DNA of 64,000 nt from Acholeplasma sp. (lineage in GTDB: Bacteria; Bacillota_I; Bacilli_A; Acholeplasmatales; UBA5453): positions 1 through 64,000 of the forward strand of contig DUNK01000013.1 of the NCBI GenBank assembly GCA_012839355.1, in the 5' to 3' direction. The position numbers and the translations under genes are program-made. The notes beneath the pieces are model-generated. The model did no database searches. It saw only the letters and a list, made by a program, of their open reading frames with translations, and was not told where the DNA came from. Below, piece by piece: positions 50,193-59,013 of the stretch. The number at the start of each line of letters is the position of its first letter. The first letter of the stretch is position 1.

Positions 50193-50218
50193 AAAAGTGG
50201 CATATAAATGCCTCTTTT
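50193..50218 (+). terminator. weak terminator or attenuator between the two nrd genes
   Basis: AAAAGTGGCAT pairs with ATGCCTCTTTT with one T-T mismatch, and only the stem's own T run follows. It may lower expression of the second gene. Confidence 0.45.
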
Positions 50219-50235
50219 AGTATCTAGGGGCTAAT

Positions 50236-52944
50236 ATGATAACTAAAATTAGAAAACGTGATGGACGTTATGTAAAATTTAATGAAGATAAAATAACAGA
50301 AGCTATTCAAAAAGCTATTTTAGCCGTGGATGCAGAAGTCACGTTAAATAAAGTTTATGAAATGACAAAAGAGGTTGTGAAAATAGTAGAAGCTGAAACC
50401 CCAGAAGGTAGAATTCCAACAGTTGAAAATGTCCAAGATATTGTTGAAAAAGTGTTGATGAATTCAAAGTTAACAGAAGTAGCGAAAGCTTATATTTTAT
50501 ACCGCGAAGAAAGAAGTAAAGTTCGTGAACAAAAATCTAAATTAATGAAGACGTTTCAAGCGATAGAATTAGATAAAAAAACAGTCTCTAACTTCTTATC
50601 AAGAAGAGATGTTTTTCACTATGAAAATCCAACGAAATCAATACTCGCTTATGGACGCGAAGGTGCGAAAGAATACAACAAGATGTTTATGGTTGATAAT
50701 GAGTATATTAAGTTGCATGAAGAAGGCGATATATTTATTAAAGAAATAGAATACTATACAGCCTCTTTTAACACTCTTCAATTAGACAGCGTTAAATGTG
50801 TAGAAAACCGCACACTTAAAGGAAATATCATAGCTAAAAACTTAAAAACAATCGATGATTATTTAATGTGTTTAACGTATATAATTGCGAAGGCTGAAGA
50901 TGATTTATATGGTGGAGTTTCGATTTCTGATTTTGATTATTTACTTGCAAAAGTAGTTGAAAAAAACCATTTAGAGATTTATTTAAGTAATGTTAAAAAA
51001 CACTTATTAGTAAATAAAACAAATTATCATTTTGAAGATGTGAAGAGTATAGAAAACATTGATGAAATTTTAACTAGTTTAGGGATAGAAAAAGAGATAG
51101 TTAGAAACTTAAAAAAACTTGCTGAAAACGAGTTAGAAGAAAATCTTTTTAATGCTCTATCAAAGTTTTTGTTGAACATTAAAATGATGCCTACGAAAAA
51201 CCAATGCGGAATCATTAATGCCTCTATTGCTTATGGGACAGATGAAAGTGTATATGGACGATTAGTAACTAAAAATATTTTACTTGCAACTTTAAAAGGT
51301 TTAGAAGGACATTTATATACTACACCTGTTCAAATCTTTAAAGTAAAAGAAGGGATTAATTATAATAAGGAAGATAAAAATTATGATCTCTTTCAATTAG
51401 CGATTAAAACACAAAGTTTAAAGATGTATCCTAACTTTATGTTTTTAGATGCTGAAAGTAATAAAATAAAAGGAGTTAATAATGTTCGCGAATTAACTTA
51501 TGGTGCAACTAGAAATAGAACTATAAATAATAAAACATCATTAGGTAAAGGAAGTATTAGTGAAACTGTGATTAATTTACCTAGGGTAGCGTTAAGTTCA
51601 AATAATATTGATGAGTTTTATGAAAACTTAAAAAATATTTTAAATAAAGTAGTTAACCAACAATTAGAAAGATTTAATCTTTTAAGCAATTTAAGAGCTG
51701 TCCACTTACCGTTTTTAATGATTGATAAAGCGTGGGCAGGTTCGGATAACTTAAAGACTAATGATAGTATAAGAGAAGTTATTAAAAATGGTTCGCTTGA
51801 TGTAGGGTTTGTTGGTTTAGCTGAAGCGCTTGTGGCGTTATGTGGTAATCATCATGGTGAAAATAATGAGGCAGAAAAGTTAGGTTTAGAAATAATTAAG
51901 TTTATGAACAAGCATTTAAGCGAAGCATCAGACAAACATCAACTTAACTTTCAACTAATCGCATCTTCAAAAGTAGATTTGCTTGAAAATTTCGTTTTAA
52001 AAGATCAAAGAAAATATGGAATTATTAAACATGTTACTGATAAATCATTTTATACTGATTCATTTCATATCCCTTCTAATTTTAAGATAAAAGTTGAAGA
52101 TAAGATTAAAATTGAAGCGAAGTATCACTCTTTAGTTTCTGGTGGGCATATTACATATGTAGAGTTAGGTGGTAGGCAAGAAGATAAAGAATCTGCAATT
52201 TTAACTATCTTACAACTGATGAAAAAATATGGAATAGGTTATGGAGCAATTAATCATCATTTAGATTTTGATGCAGAGTGTGGGTTTTTAGGGAAAATAG
52301 AAGAAGGCAAGTGTCCAAGTTGTGGAAGAAAAGAATCAAGTTTAAAACCATTCTTTAATTACCGGCGTATTAATGATTTATTAATAGCGCCAATTAATTT
52401 GGAGATGATTGCACACGAAGAAGTAGACTTAAGGGTTACTAATATTAATAATGTTATTCGTATCTCAGGCGTTGTTAATGATTCAATTGTTGATGGACCA
52501 GGAATGAGATTTGTAGTATTTACGCAAGGCTGCCTATATGCTTGTCCAGGGTGTCATAATCCTGAAACATGGGACTTAGAAGGCGGATATTTAGTTGAGT
52601 TAGATGATATTGCAAGAATGTGGAAAGATAATCCATTAATTGAAGGTATTACGATGAGTGGCGGAGATCCGCTCTTACAACCAGAAAAAACACTATATCT
52701 TATCAAAAAGGCGAAAGAAGAAAATCTATCGGTCGTAATATATAGTGGTAGTTATTACGAAGAATTAGTTAATAAAAATGATCCGCTCATTAATCAAATA
52801 TTGGAACTATCTGATATTTTAATTGATGGACCATTTGAGATAGATAAATTAAATTTAGAATTGCCATATCGCGGCAGTGAAAATCAAAGAGTTATTGATT
52901 TAAAAGAGACAAGAAGTAGCGGTAAAGTAAAGATGTATAAGTAA
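50236..52944 (+). CDS. nrdG: NrdD-like pseudo-reductase fused to NrdG radical-SAM activase
   Basis: 902 aa. Residues 1-95 are an ATP-cone (ITKIRKRDGRYVKFNEDKI). Residues about 100-730 follow NrdD in order: TVINLPRVAL, IPSNFK, a CGFLGK...CPSCG zinc module. The catalytic features are gone: the YCAGWD Cys site reads YYTASFN, the MCC segment is absent, and the radical loop RxxGY is RRINDLL with no Gly. Only KNQCG (Cys324) recalls a reductase Cys. Residues about 745-902 are NrdG: SIVDGPGMRF, CLYACPGC (Cys766, 770, 773 for the 4Fe-4S cluster), MSGGDPLLQ. It should activate NrdD upstream. No other nrdG is in the window. Confidence 0.88.
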   Translation: MITKIRKRDGRYVKFNEDKITEAIQKAILAVDAEVTLNKVYEMTKEVVKIVEAETPEGRIPTVENVQDIVEKVLMNSKLTEVAKAYILYREERSKVREQKSKLMKTFQAIELDKKTVSNFLSRRDVFHYENPTKSILAYGREGAKEYNKMFMVDNEYIKLHEEGDIFIKEIEYYTASFNTLQLDSVKCVENRTLKGNIIAKNLKTIDDYLMCLTYIIAKAEDDLYGGVSISDFDYLLAKVVEKNHLEIYLSNVKKHLLVNKTNYHFEDVKSIENIDEILTSLGIEKEIVRNLKKLAENELEENLFNALSKFLLNIKMMPTKNQCGIINASIAYGTDESVYGRLVTKNILLATLKGLEGHLYTTPVQIFKVKEGINYNKEDKNYDLFQLAIKTQSLKMYPNFMFLDAESNKIKGVNNVRELTYGATRNRTINNKTSLGKGSISETVINLPRVALSSNNIDEFYENLKNILNKVVNQQLERFNLLSNLRAVHLPFLMIDKAWAGSDNLKTNDSIREVIKNGSLDVGFVGLAEALVALCGNHHGENNEAEKLGLEIIKFMNKHLSEASDKHQLNFQLIASSKVDLLENFVLKDQRKYGIIKHVTDKSFYTDSFHIPSNFKIKVEDKIKIEAKYHSLVSGGHITYVELGGRQEDKESAILTILQLMKKYGIGYGAINHHLDFDAECGFLGKIEEGKCPSCGRKESSLKPFFNYRRINDLLIAPINLEMIAHEEVDLRVTNINNVIRISGVVNDSIVDGPGMRFVVFTQGCLYACPGCHNPETWDLEGGYLVELDDIARMWKDNPLIEGITMSGGDPLLQPEKTLYLIKKAKEENLSVVIYSGSYYEELVNKNDPLINQILELSDILIDGPFEIDKLNLELPYRGSENQRVIDLKETRSSGKVKMYK

Positions 52945-52986
52945 AAAGGCTTGAAATCAATTAAACATTGAATCAAGCCTTTTATT
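52944..52986 (+). terminator. terminator of the nrd locus
   Basis: AAAAGGCTTGA pairs with TCAAGCCTTTT, loop of 18-19 nt, T-rich tail. It lies between two converging genes and would also work on the minus strand. Confidence 0.85.
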
Positions 52987-52991
52987 TAGGT

Positions 52992-54338
52992 TTATAAAAA
53001 TATAGTCATATATACAGGCAAATAAATAATGTTATTTTTTATAGTTAAATCTTTTGTGTGAATTAAATATTTGTTGCCTAATTTATTATTAAATTTGTTA
53101 GTAAATTTATTTAATGAAGAAATAGTGTAGTTTTTACCAGATTTCACTTCAATTGGAGAAATTTTAGCAGGGTTTTTAAAATCTCTTATTAAAAAATCAA
53201 TTTCCATTGTGTTTTGACTTGATTTTTTATCATATCTAGAATAAAAGTATAATTTTTTGCCTTTTGCTACTAACATTTGTGCAACTATATTTTCAAAAAT
53301 CATACCATTGTTAATTGATAGTTTATCTGTTATTATTTTCTTAGAAATTTCTGCTGACATTTCGCTTTCTTCATCAAAAGCGTGACTTAATAATAAACCA
53401 GTATCGCCCATATACATTTTTAAGGTTAATCTATCTTTGTATAGAGATAAGCCTACATTAGGATCTGTTGCATTATAACACGGGTTGGTTATCATTGCTT
53501 TGTTAAGCCACATGAAAGCATCTTCATAATCTCTAAAACGAGCAGATTTTTCAATTGAGTTAAGAGTAAATTTTTTCTCGTGTTTAGAAAGTTGACTAGG
53601 AATTTCATCAAAGATACTTAAAACTTTATGCTCATAGCCATTTGCATATTTAGCAATATCATTTCGGTAAAGCGTCAAAATATCTCGTTTAATTCTATCA
53701 ACATTGTTATAGTCGTTGGTATTAATATATTCTAAAACTGCTTGTGGCATTCCGCCTATCAATATATATGTTCTAAATAGTTTCATTATTGTTGAGTGTA
53801 GTTCTTTTAATGGTTTTAATTCATTAAAATGTTTTTTTATTATAGCGAACAACTCTTCTTTTTCTAAAGCCCAACAAAATTCTTCAAAATCAAGTGGGTA
53901 CATTTTTATGGTTCTTTCTTCAGATGGAATTAGTATATCTTTTACATTTCTTTTTAAACCTAATAGAGAACCAGTTTGAATATAATCATAGCGATTATCG
54001 TAAACTAAATGTTTAATTAGTTGCCTTGCTTCAGGAAACAGCTGAACTTCATCAAAAATAATTAAAGAATCTCTTTCATATAATGTTACACCACTTATTG
54101 CTGACAATAAAAAGAAAAACTCATCTAAGTTAGATGCGTATTTATTAAATAGTGATTTAATTTCATCGCTTGCAATACTAAAATCAATAAGTATAAACGA
54201 TTTATACTCGTTTTTTGCAAATTCTTTAACGACTGTTGTTTTTCCAACGCGTCTAGCACCTTCAATTAATAGCGCGGATTTACCATTTTCTTTTTTCCAA
54301 TTAACTAAAGTATCATAAATTTTCCTTTTTAGAAGCAT
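52992..54338 (-). CDS. AAA ATPase of the AAA_14/DUF4143 family (first copy)
   Basis: 448 aa. Walker A IEGARRVGKTTVVKEF (about residues 23-38), Walker B SLIIFDEVQLFPEARQLIKHL, sensor region YIQTGSLLGLK. The C-terminal DUF4143 part ends with MEIDFLIRD...ISPIEVKSGKNY, a D/E...E-x-K pattern that resembles a PD-(D/E)xK nuclease core. Function of the family is not settled. AGGAGG before ATG. It is transcribed alone from a promoter embedded in 33-bp-spaced repeats. Confidence 0.85.
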   Translation of the reverse strand: MLLKRKIYDTLVNWKKENGKSALLIEGARRVGKTTVVKEFAKNEYKSFILIDFSIASDEIKSLFNKYASNLDEFFFLLSAISGVTLYERDSLIIFDEVQLFPEARQLIKHLVYDNRYDYIQTGSLLGLKRNVKDILIPSEERTIKMYPLDFEEFCWALEKEELFAIIKKHFNELKPLKELHSTIMKLFRTYILIGGMPQAVLEYINTNDYNNVDRIKRDILTLYRNDIAKYANGYEHKVLSIFDEIPSQLSKHEKKFTLNSIEKSARFRDYEDAFMWLNKAMITNPCYNATDPNVGLSLYKDRLTLKMYMGDTGLLLSHAFDEESEMSAEISKKIITDKLSINNGMIFENIVAQMLVAKGKKLYFYSRYDKKSSQNTMEIDFLIRDFKNPAKISPIEVKSGKNYTISSLNKFTNKFNNKLGNKYLIHTKDLTIKNNIIYLPVYMTIFL

Positions 54339-54360
54339 AAAAACAACCTCCTCTAATTAT

Positions 54361-54366
54361 ATTATA
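54361..54366 (-). promoter_or_regulatory. -10 element of the first DUF4143 ATPase gene
   Basis: TATAAT on the minus strand, directly preceded by GGGATTCGTG, the first of the three repeats. It lies 23 nt upstream of the ATG. Confidence 0.55.
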
Positions 54367-54444
54367 CACGAATCCCAAGATTTTAAAAGGGTAAAAATAC
54401 ACGAATCCCAACTTTTTGAAGAAGGCTTTTTGCACGTTTCCCAG
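54365..54444. repeat. three direct repeats with exact 33-bp period
   Basis: TACACGAATCCCAA starts at 54365 and again at 54398; a diverged copy TGCACGTTTCCCAG starts at 54431. The period is 33 bp, about three helical turns, and the first copy overlaps the ATPase promoter. On the plus strand the repeats also keep an open frame with an 11-residue period (IHESQ, IHESQ, LHVSQ), so a coding remnant is the alternative. Confidence 0.75.
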
Positions 54445-54603
54445 GTTTTTGATTATAAATTGCCAATTTTATTAATTAATGATCATTCTAAAACATCAAA
54501 TGGTGGTGCTATAGTATTTAAGGATAATCAAATCTTAAAACAATTAAAGATGGGAACAGTTGGAGTTTTAACGTATAATATAAACAAATAGGAGGTTATT
54601 TTT

Positions 54604-54807
54604 ATGTTAAAGAGAATGTTAGGCAAAAAGGTAAGTATAAGAGTTGCGAACTGTGCAAACAATGGTGACCCGCGCACATACAGAGGTGTGTTAGTCGAAG
54701 TTGGTGAAGATTTTTGTATATTACAATTAATGGAATATGCAAATGCTGAAAGAATATTAATATCGCTAAAATACATAATAATGGTTGAAGAAGTTAGTAA
54801 TATATAA
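54604..54807 (+). CDS. small Sm-like/SH3-barrel protein, 67 aa
   Basis: AGGAGG before ATG. The sequence LGKKVSIRV...YRGVLVEVGEDFCILQL...ILISLKYIIMVEEV has the strand pattern of an Sm/LSm or small SH3-like barrel (bent strand GVLVEVGEDFCILQ, closing strand I.L.YI..VEE). Possibly a nucleic-acid-binding or oligomerising protein, but this is a fold guess and no family name is certain. It sits 25 nt before a MATE exporter. Confidence 0.6.
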   Translation: MLKRMLGKKVSIRVANCANNGDPRTYRGVLVEVGEDFCILQLMEYANAERILISLKYIIMVEEVSNI

Positions 54808-54832
54808 CTAATAAAAAACGAGAGTAAAAAAC

Positions 54833-56167
54833 ATGACAAAAATTAAGAACTCGCTTAAAACAATTAATTATAAGATGTTTTTTGCATTGTTAATGTTTGG
54901 GTTGATTCCAACATTGTACATGACTGTTAGAATTTATTTAATTGGTCAATTGCCGAACACATATAGTTTTTCTATCGCTGGTCAACTTCAATGGGTAAGC
55001 CTTTTTTATGAAGTGCTTCAAGAGGCATTAATATTGCCCTTGTTTTATTTTATTGGGGCAGTTTTAACAAATCGCGAAGCTTTAATTAATAGAATTAGAA
55101 GCGGTCTACTTTTTACGTTTATTGCATATACGACCCTTTCTTTTCTAATAATTTTATTTGCCAGACCTTTAGTTGTATTTATGGCGCAAGATAGTTCAAT
55201 AGTTACAGAAACGGTTAATTATATAAGATTAGAAACAATCTCAATGATTTTTTCTACTTTAGTTAAATATTTAATAGTTGTTCTAGTCACATTAAAACGA
55301 GATAAAAACCTATATATTTTATTGATAGTTCAATTAGTATTAACAATAATTTTTGACTTTTTCTTTATGTCAACATATAGTTTTTCATTGAATTTAGGTG
55401 TTAATGGTATGCCGATAACTAATATGATTGTTAATCTACTATCATTTGTTGTATTAATAGTAATACTTTATAAAAATGATTTGCCAATATTTAATTCGTT
55501 TAAATTGGATTTTTCTTGGTTTAAAGAATTATTTAAAAAAGGTGGATTATCAGGGTTAGAAAGTTTAATAAGAAATGTAGCTTTTATGTTGATGATAGTC
55601 AGGATGGTTAATGTTGTAGGTGAACAAGGAACATTTTGGGTAGCAAATAATTTTATTTGGGGTTGGCTTTTATTGCCAGTTTTACAATTAGGCGAATTAA
55701 TTAAATCTGATTGTGCGGAAGAAAAATTTATAGCAGTTAAAAATAAAAGTCTTGGATATTTCAACCTAACTCTTATCTTCATAATTCTTTGGGGAGTAAC
55801 GCTTCCTTTATGGGAGCCGTTTATGAAACATGTCTTACAAATTTCTAATTATAAAGATGTTTTATATATAGTTTTAATTAGTGTTGGATTTTATGTATTG
55901 TTTGCGATAAATAATGTAGTTGATAGTATTTTTTATGGTTTAGGCAAAATAAATTTAATGTTGCTTCAATCAATAGTTGTAAACTCCATTTATTACGGAA
56001 CAGCCTTTATTTTATTTCAATTAGGCGTATTCCAACCTAACCTTACATTAATAGCGTTAATGTTCGCTATTGGAACAGCGTTTGACAGCATTTTAACAAT
56101 GGTTCTTTACTTCATTATGTTAAAAAAAGAAAATATTAACATTTTTGATTTTGAGATAGCAATGTGA
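54833..56167 (+). CDS. MATE family multidrug/toxin exporter
   Basis: 444 aa with about twelve hydrophobic helices and the MATE two-half layout. An intermembrane stretch LGVNGMPITNMIVNL is typical of the first half; GLSGLESLIRNVAFM opens the second. Substrate unknown (drug or organic cation, driven by H+ or Na+). It ends with TGA in ATGTGA, overlapping a GTG that begins a 28-codon frame. Confidence 0.8.
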   Translation: MTKIKNSLKTINYKMFFALLMFGLIPTLYMTVRIYLIGQLPNTYSFSIAGQLQWVSLFYEVLQEALILPLFYFIGAVLTNREALINRIRSGLLFTFIAYTTLSFLIILFARPLVVFMAQDSSIVTETVNYIRLETISMIFSTLVKYLIVVLVTLKRDKNLYILLIVQLVLTIIFDFFFMSTYSFSLNLGVNGMPITNMIVNLLSFVVLIVILYKNDLPIFNSFKLDFSWFKELFKKGGLSGLESLIRNVAFMLMIVRMVNVVGEQGTFWVANNFIWGWLLLPVLQLGELIKSDCAEEKFIAVKNKSLGYFNLTLIFIILWGVTLPLWEPFMKHVLQISNYKDVLYIVLISVGFYVLFAINNVVDSIFYGLGKINLMLLQSIVVNSIYYGTAFILFQLGVFQPNLTLIALMFAIGTAFDSILTMVLYFIMLKKENINIFDFEIAM

Positions 56168-56250
56168 AAATATTTGTAGTTGTAAATATTAATAGCGGAA
56201 AAAGTTTTGCTGCAAACAGATTAAAAAGCAAGTTAATCAACGATTTTTAA
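56164..56250 (+). pseudogene. truncated start of a possible diacylglycerol-kinase-like gene
   Basis: A 28-aa frame begins at GTG overlapping the MATE stop and reads KIFVVVNINSGKSFAANRLK before TAA. The hydrophobic strand plus N-x-x-SGK recalls the N-terminus of DAG-kinase-family proteins (compare CNPESGSGK at 45.5 kb). The remainder is missing, so it appears to be a leftover of a second gene in this operon. Confidence 0.3.
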
Positions 56251-56273
56251 TGGTTAATTTGCAAAAAAGAAGA

Positions 56274-56325
56274 AAAAGTGCAAATTAACTTGCTAAAAAC
56301 ATAGTTTAATTTGCACTTTTATTAT
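56274..56325 (-). terminator. terminator of the serpin gene, also active on the plus strand
   Basis: AAAAGTGCAAATTAA pairs with TTAATTTGCACTTTT (15 bp) around a 17-nt loop with T runs on both sides. A third copy of the arm, GTTAATTTGCA at 56253, can pair with the same TGCAAATTAAC. Confidence 0.8.
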
Positions 56326-56343
56326 ATTTGGTTATAGTTGAGT

Positions 56344-57630
56344 TTATTCTTGAATTTGTGTTAGAGCGCCGATGAAGATAGGTAGATTCGTTTCATTATC
56401 AAGTATCATATATACGAAAGGCCTATCTAACTTAACATAATGACATAACGGATCAATGCTTGTAGTCTCTACTCCAATGCCTGTGACAGCGGCAGCTTTA
56501 GTGCCTTCTTCATCAACTTCAATAAATGTTTTGTGTAAAACTGTGCCGATGTGGAGATTATTACCTACAAGTTCTGCCATATTCTTAAAGTTTGCTGATA
56601 AAGGATTAAATGCTGTTGGCATACCCATATCTGTTAGCATTTTATTCATTGTTATTGAGTAATCATAACTAAATTTAGGAATAGCAGCATAGACCATTGC
56701 ATCTTCTACATTGTTTAAAATGTTAGATAGTGATTCAGTAGTTAGTGAATTAATAAAATCATAAATATCTACATCCATGTTAGGAAGAAGTGCTGCAAAA
56801 CTATATTTATTATCTTTGTAAGGTTTAATGAAGCCTTGAGCAGTAGGACAAGATAAATATTTTAATTCTCGAGAATTCATCATTTCAACGGCTTGTCGTA
56901 TGTTAAGGATATTAGTAAATTCATCATCAGATATTTGATTACTAGTATACTTTTCTTCCCACTTAGAATTAAATACTAACGCATTAATTAAATAAAGCAT
57001 AGCGTCAGGAGAAATGGAGTCTAATATTTTTTCGATCATTCCATCTGTGTTTTTATTAACCCACTTATTAATATCTTTTAAAGTAGTATCGTTAAACGGT
57101 GATTTATATAGTTCGGCATTATAATAGTTCACTGTGGTTTGCAGGAATGTTGGTTTTACATAAAGTCCATTCATTTCACGATACCAAATAGAATTGGCGA
57201 TTTTGAGTTTGTATTGGTCGCTTGACGGTAGTGAGTTAACATAAGCGTAAAGATACTCATTTAAGTCTTCGATTGTAATTCCACCACCTAATAATGCTTC
57301 CATTTCCGTTTTTGTTTGTCCATCAGCACCATTAGCAGTCATTGATAACGCAAGAAGAATTGATAGAGGTGAGATTAAGACGTTCTCTTTTTCTTCTACG
57401 CTTTCATTAACGCTCGCTTTAAACAACTTTAATGCTAAATCTAATTGAGCATCAATGAAAATTTGATCAGCTGCTTTACCAGCTACTTTTTGAGAGGTAA
57501 CTCCATCTAAGAGATTTTCTGCTTGGATAGTTATGTTTGAAACAGGTTTACAACTTGTTAGAGTAAAGATAACTCCTAACACCAGTAAAAATATAGTAAT
57601 TATTTGAAATTTCTTTTTCATATTTTTCAA
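56344..57630 (-). CDS. lipoprotein serpin (serine protease inhibitor)
   Basis: 428 aa. Lipoprotein signal: basic start, hydrophobic core and lipobox TLTSC (Cys at about 27). The body is a full serpin: ENVLISPLSILLALSMTANGADGQTKTEM, NSIWYR, FNSKWEEKY, and the C-terminal hinge FIEVDEEGTKAAAVTG with small residues, followed by LDRPFVYMILDN. The small-residue hinge predicts an inhibitor. The reactive bond is near VETTSI but cannot be fixed by eye. AAGGAG before ATG. It lies 65 nt downstream of the broken lipoprotein gene, on the same strand. Confidence 0.93.
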   Translation of the reverse strand: MKNMKKKFQIITIFLLVLGVIFTLTSCKPVSNITIQAENLLDGVTSQKVAGKAADQIFIDAQLDLALKLFKASVNESVEEKENVLISPLSILLALSMTANGADGQTKTEMEALLGGGITIEDLNEYLYAYVNSLPSSDQYKLKIANSIWYREMNGLYVKPTFLQTTVNYYNAELYKSPFNDTTLKDINKWVNKNTDGMIEKILDSISPDAMLYLINALVFNSKWEEKYTSNQISDDEFTNILNIRQAVEMMNSRELKYLSCPTAQGFIKPYKDNKYSFAALLPNMDVDIYDFINSLTTESLSNILNNVEDAMVYAAIPKFSYDYSITMNKMLTDMGMPTAFNPLSANFKNMAELVGNNLHIGTVLHKTFIEVDEEGTKAAAVTGIGVETTSIDPLCHYVKLDRPFVYMILDNETNLPIFIGALTQIQE

Positions 57631-57695
57631 CTCCTTTACTAATAATACGAATAATATATCGGTTTTGTCCGCTTTTAATTTTAATTAATAGTTGT

Positions 57696-58869
57696 TTATT
57701 CTTCTGAAACAACAAAACTATACTCTAAAACTTCACCTGTAGCTAGCGTTTTATTTCCGCTTCTAACATATATTTCTTGGCCTGTATAAAGTAAAATTAC
57801 AGGATTTGTTTCAGCAAGCGATACTTCAATAGTATAAGTGTTTCCTGCTTCTGTTTCAGTAACATCGTTTCCTTCAGCATCTTTAATACTTAAGATAGTT
57901 ACTGAAAAATCAGCACCATATAAGTAAACTTGTGCAGCACCACCAATAGTTAATTGAGCAGGTGCATCTTCAGGTACATTTATAGTTGCTGCAAAGTTAT
58001 TTGAAAGATCAAATTCATTTTTTATATACATGAAACGGAAATTTTCCATTTGTTCTTTTGTAACGCCGCTAAATAAAGCATCAACAGTTTCACCTTTATT
58101 TGCTTGTGTAACAGTTAAGTTGTTTACTATTAGTCCAATTGGAGTTACTTCAATGTCTTCTTTGTGGTTATAGAGCATATCATCTACATGTAAAGTTCCT
58201 AGAAGAACTTTCATCACAACAACTACTCCACGACCAGAGATAAAGAAAGTATCTATTTCTTGAAGTAATAGTTTTTCTTCATAAACAGCAGTTAATGTAA
58301 GTGCTTCTTCAATTACGTAAGTCATACTATCAAAAGTTTCACCCGCTAATTGCCATTCAGCAAATTTCATTTTATCATCTAATAATTCAGGCCCAGCAAG
58401 TTCTCCGATTGTTGTACCATAACTAATAGAAAGTGGTGCAAGTGGAGCGCCAATTTCGCCAACATCAAGTGTTACAGCGATCTTTTCAGGTTCAAAAGTT
58501 ACTTCAATAGTTAAGCCAACAACTACTGTAATAGTTAATTTATTATCAACTAAAGCAGCCTTTCTTTTGAATTAATTAATAAAGAGGCTAATTCTTTATG
58601 TTCAGGAACTGTAACTAGTAATTCTATTTCTGTATTAGCTTCTAAGTCTGCAGGGTCTAATGTAGCATCTGTTAAACTTATGCCTTCAGGTAATTCTACA
58701 CTTACTCTTGCGTTTTCGTATACTACTTCAATAACCATATCTTCAGCAACTGTGATAGTAATCTTATTGTCAACTAAATCAGTCTTTCTTTTTCATCACC
58801 ACAAGCAGCCATTAGCAGAAGAGTTAATGAACTCATTATAACTAATGCTAATTTAAAAATCCTTTTCAC
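57696..58869 (-). pseudogene. repeat-domain lipoprotein gene interrupted by two identical -1 frameshifts
   Basis: Start GTG at 58869 with GGAGG; signal peptide and lipobox LMAAC are intact, then the frame breaks at GAAAG (58784-58788) and stops. A second frame continues with LVDNKITITV...LLINS and breaks at the same motif (58560-58564). The third frame runs to 57696 with an InlB/Listeria-Bacteroides type repeat (IGAPLAPLSISYGTTIG...FAEWQ). Restoring one A in each motif (AAAAGAAAG to AAAAGAAAAG) gives 1176 nt, an unbroken 391-aa lipoprotein. A surface protein of unknown role, possibly co-transcribed with the serpin. Confidence 0.8.
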
Positions 58870-59013
58870 AATAAAACCTCCAATTTAAATTTAAATTTGT
58901 TAAAATTGCATAATAGACAAATCACAAGATAATTATACTCTTCAAAAAAACTTTAAGCAATTAAATAGGTTATATCATAATTTTATAAAATTTATCTCTT
59001 TTATAGGAAATAA

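Noticed and set aside
58784-58793. Canonical ribosomal -1 frameshift heptamer
   Set aside because: The motif does not fit X_XXY_YYZ in the incoming frame, and no downstream stimulatory structure was evident, so programmed ribosomal slippage is not claimed.
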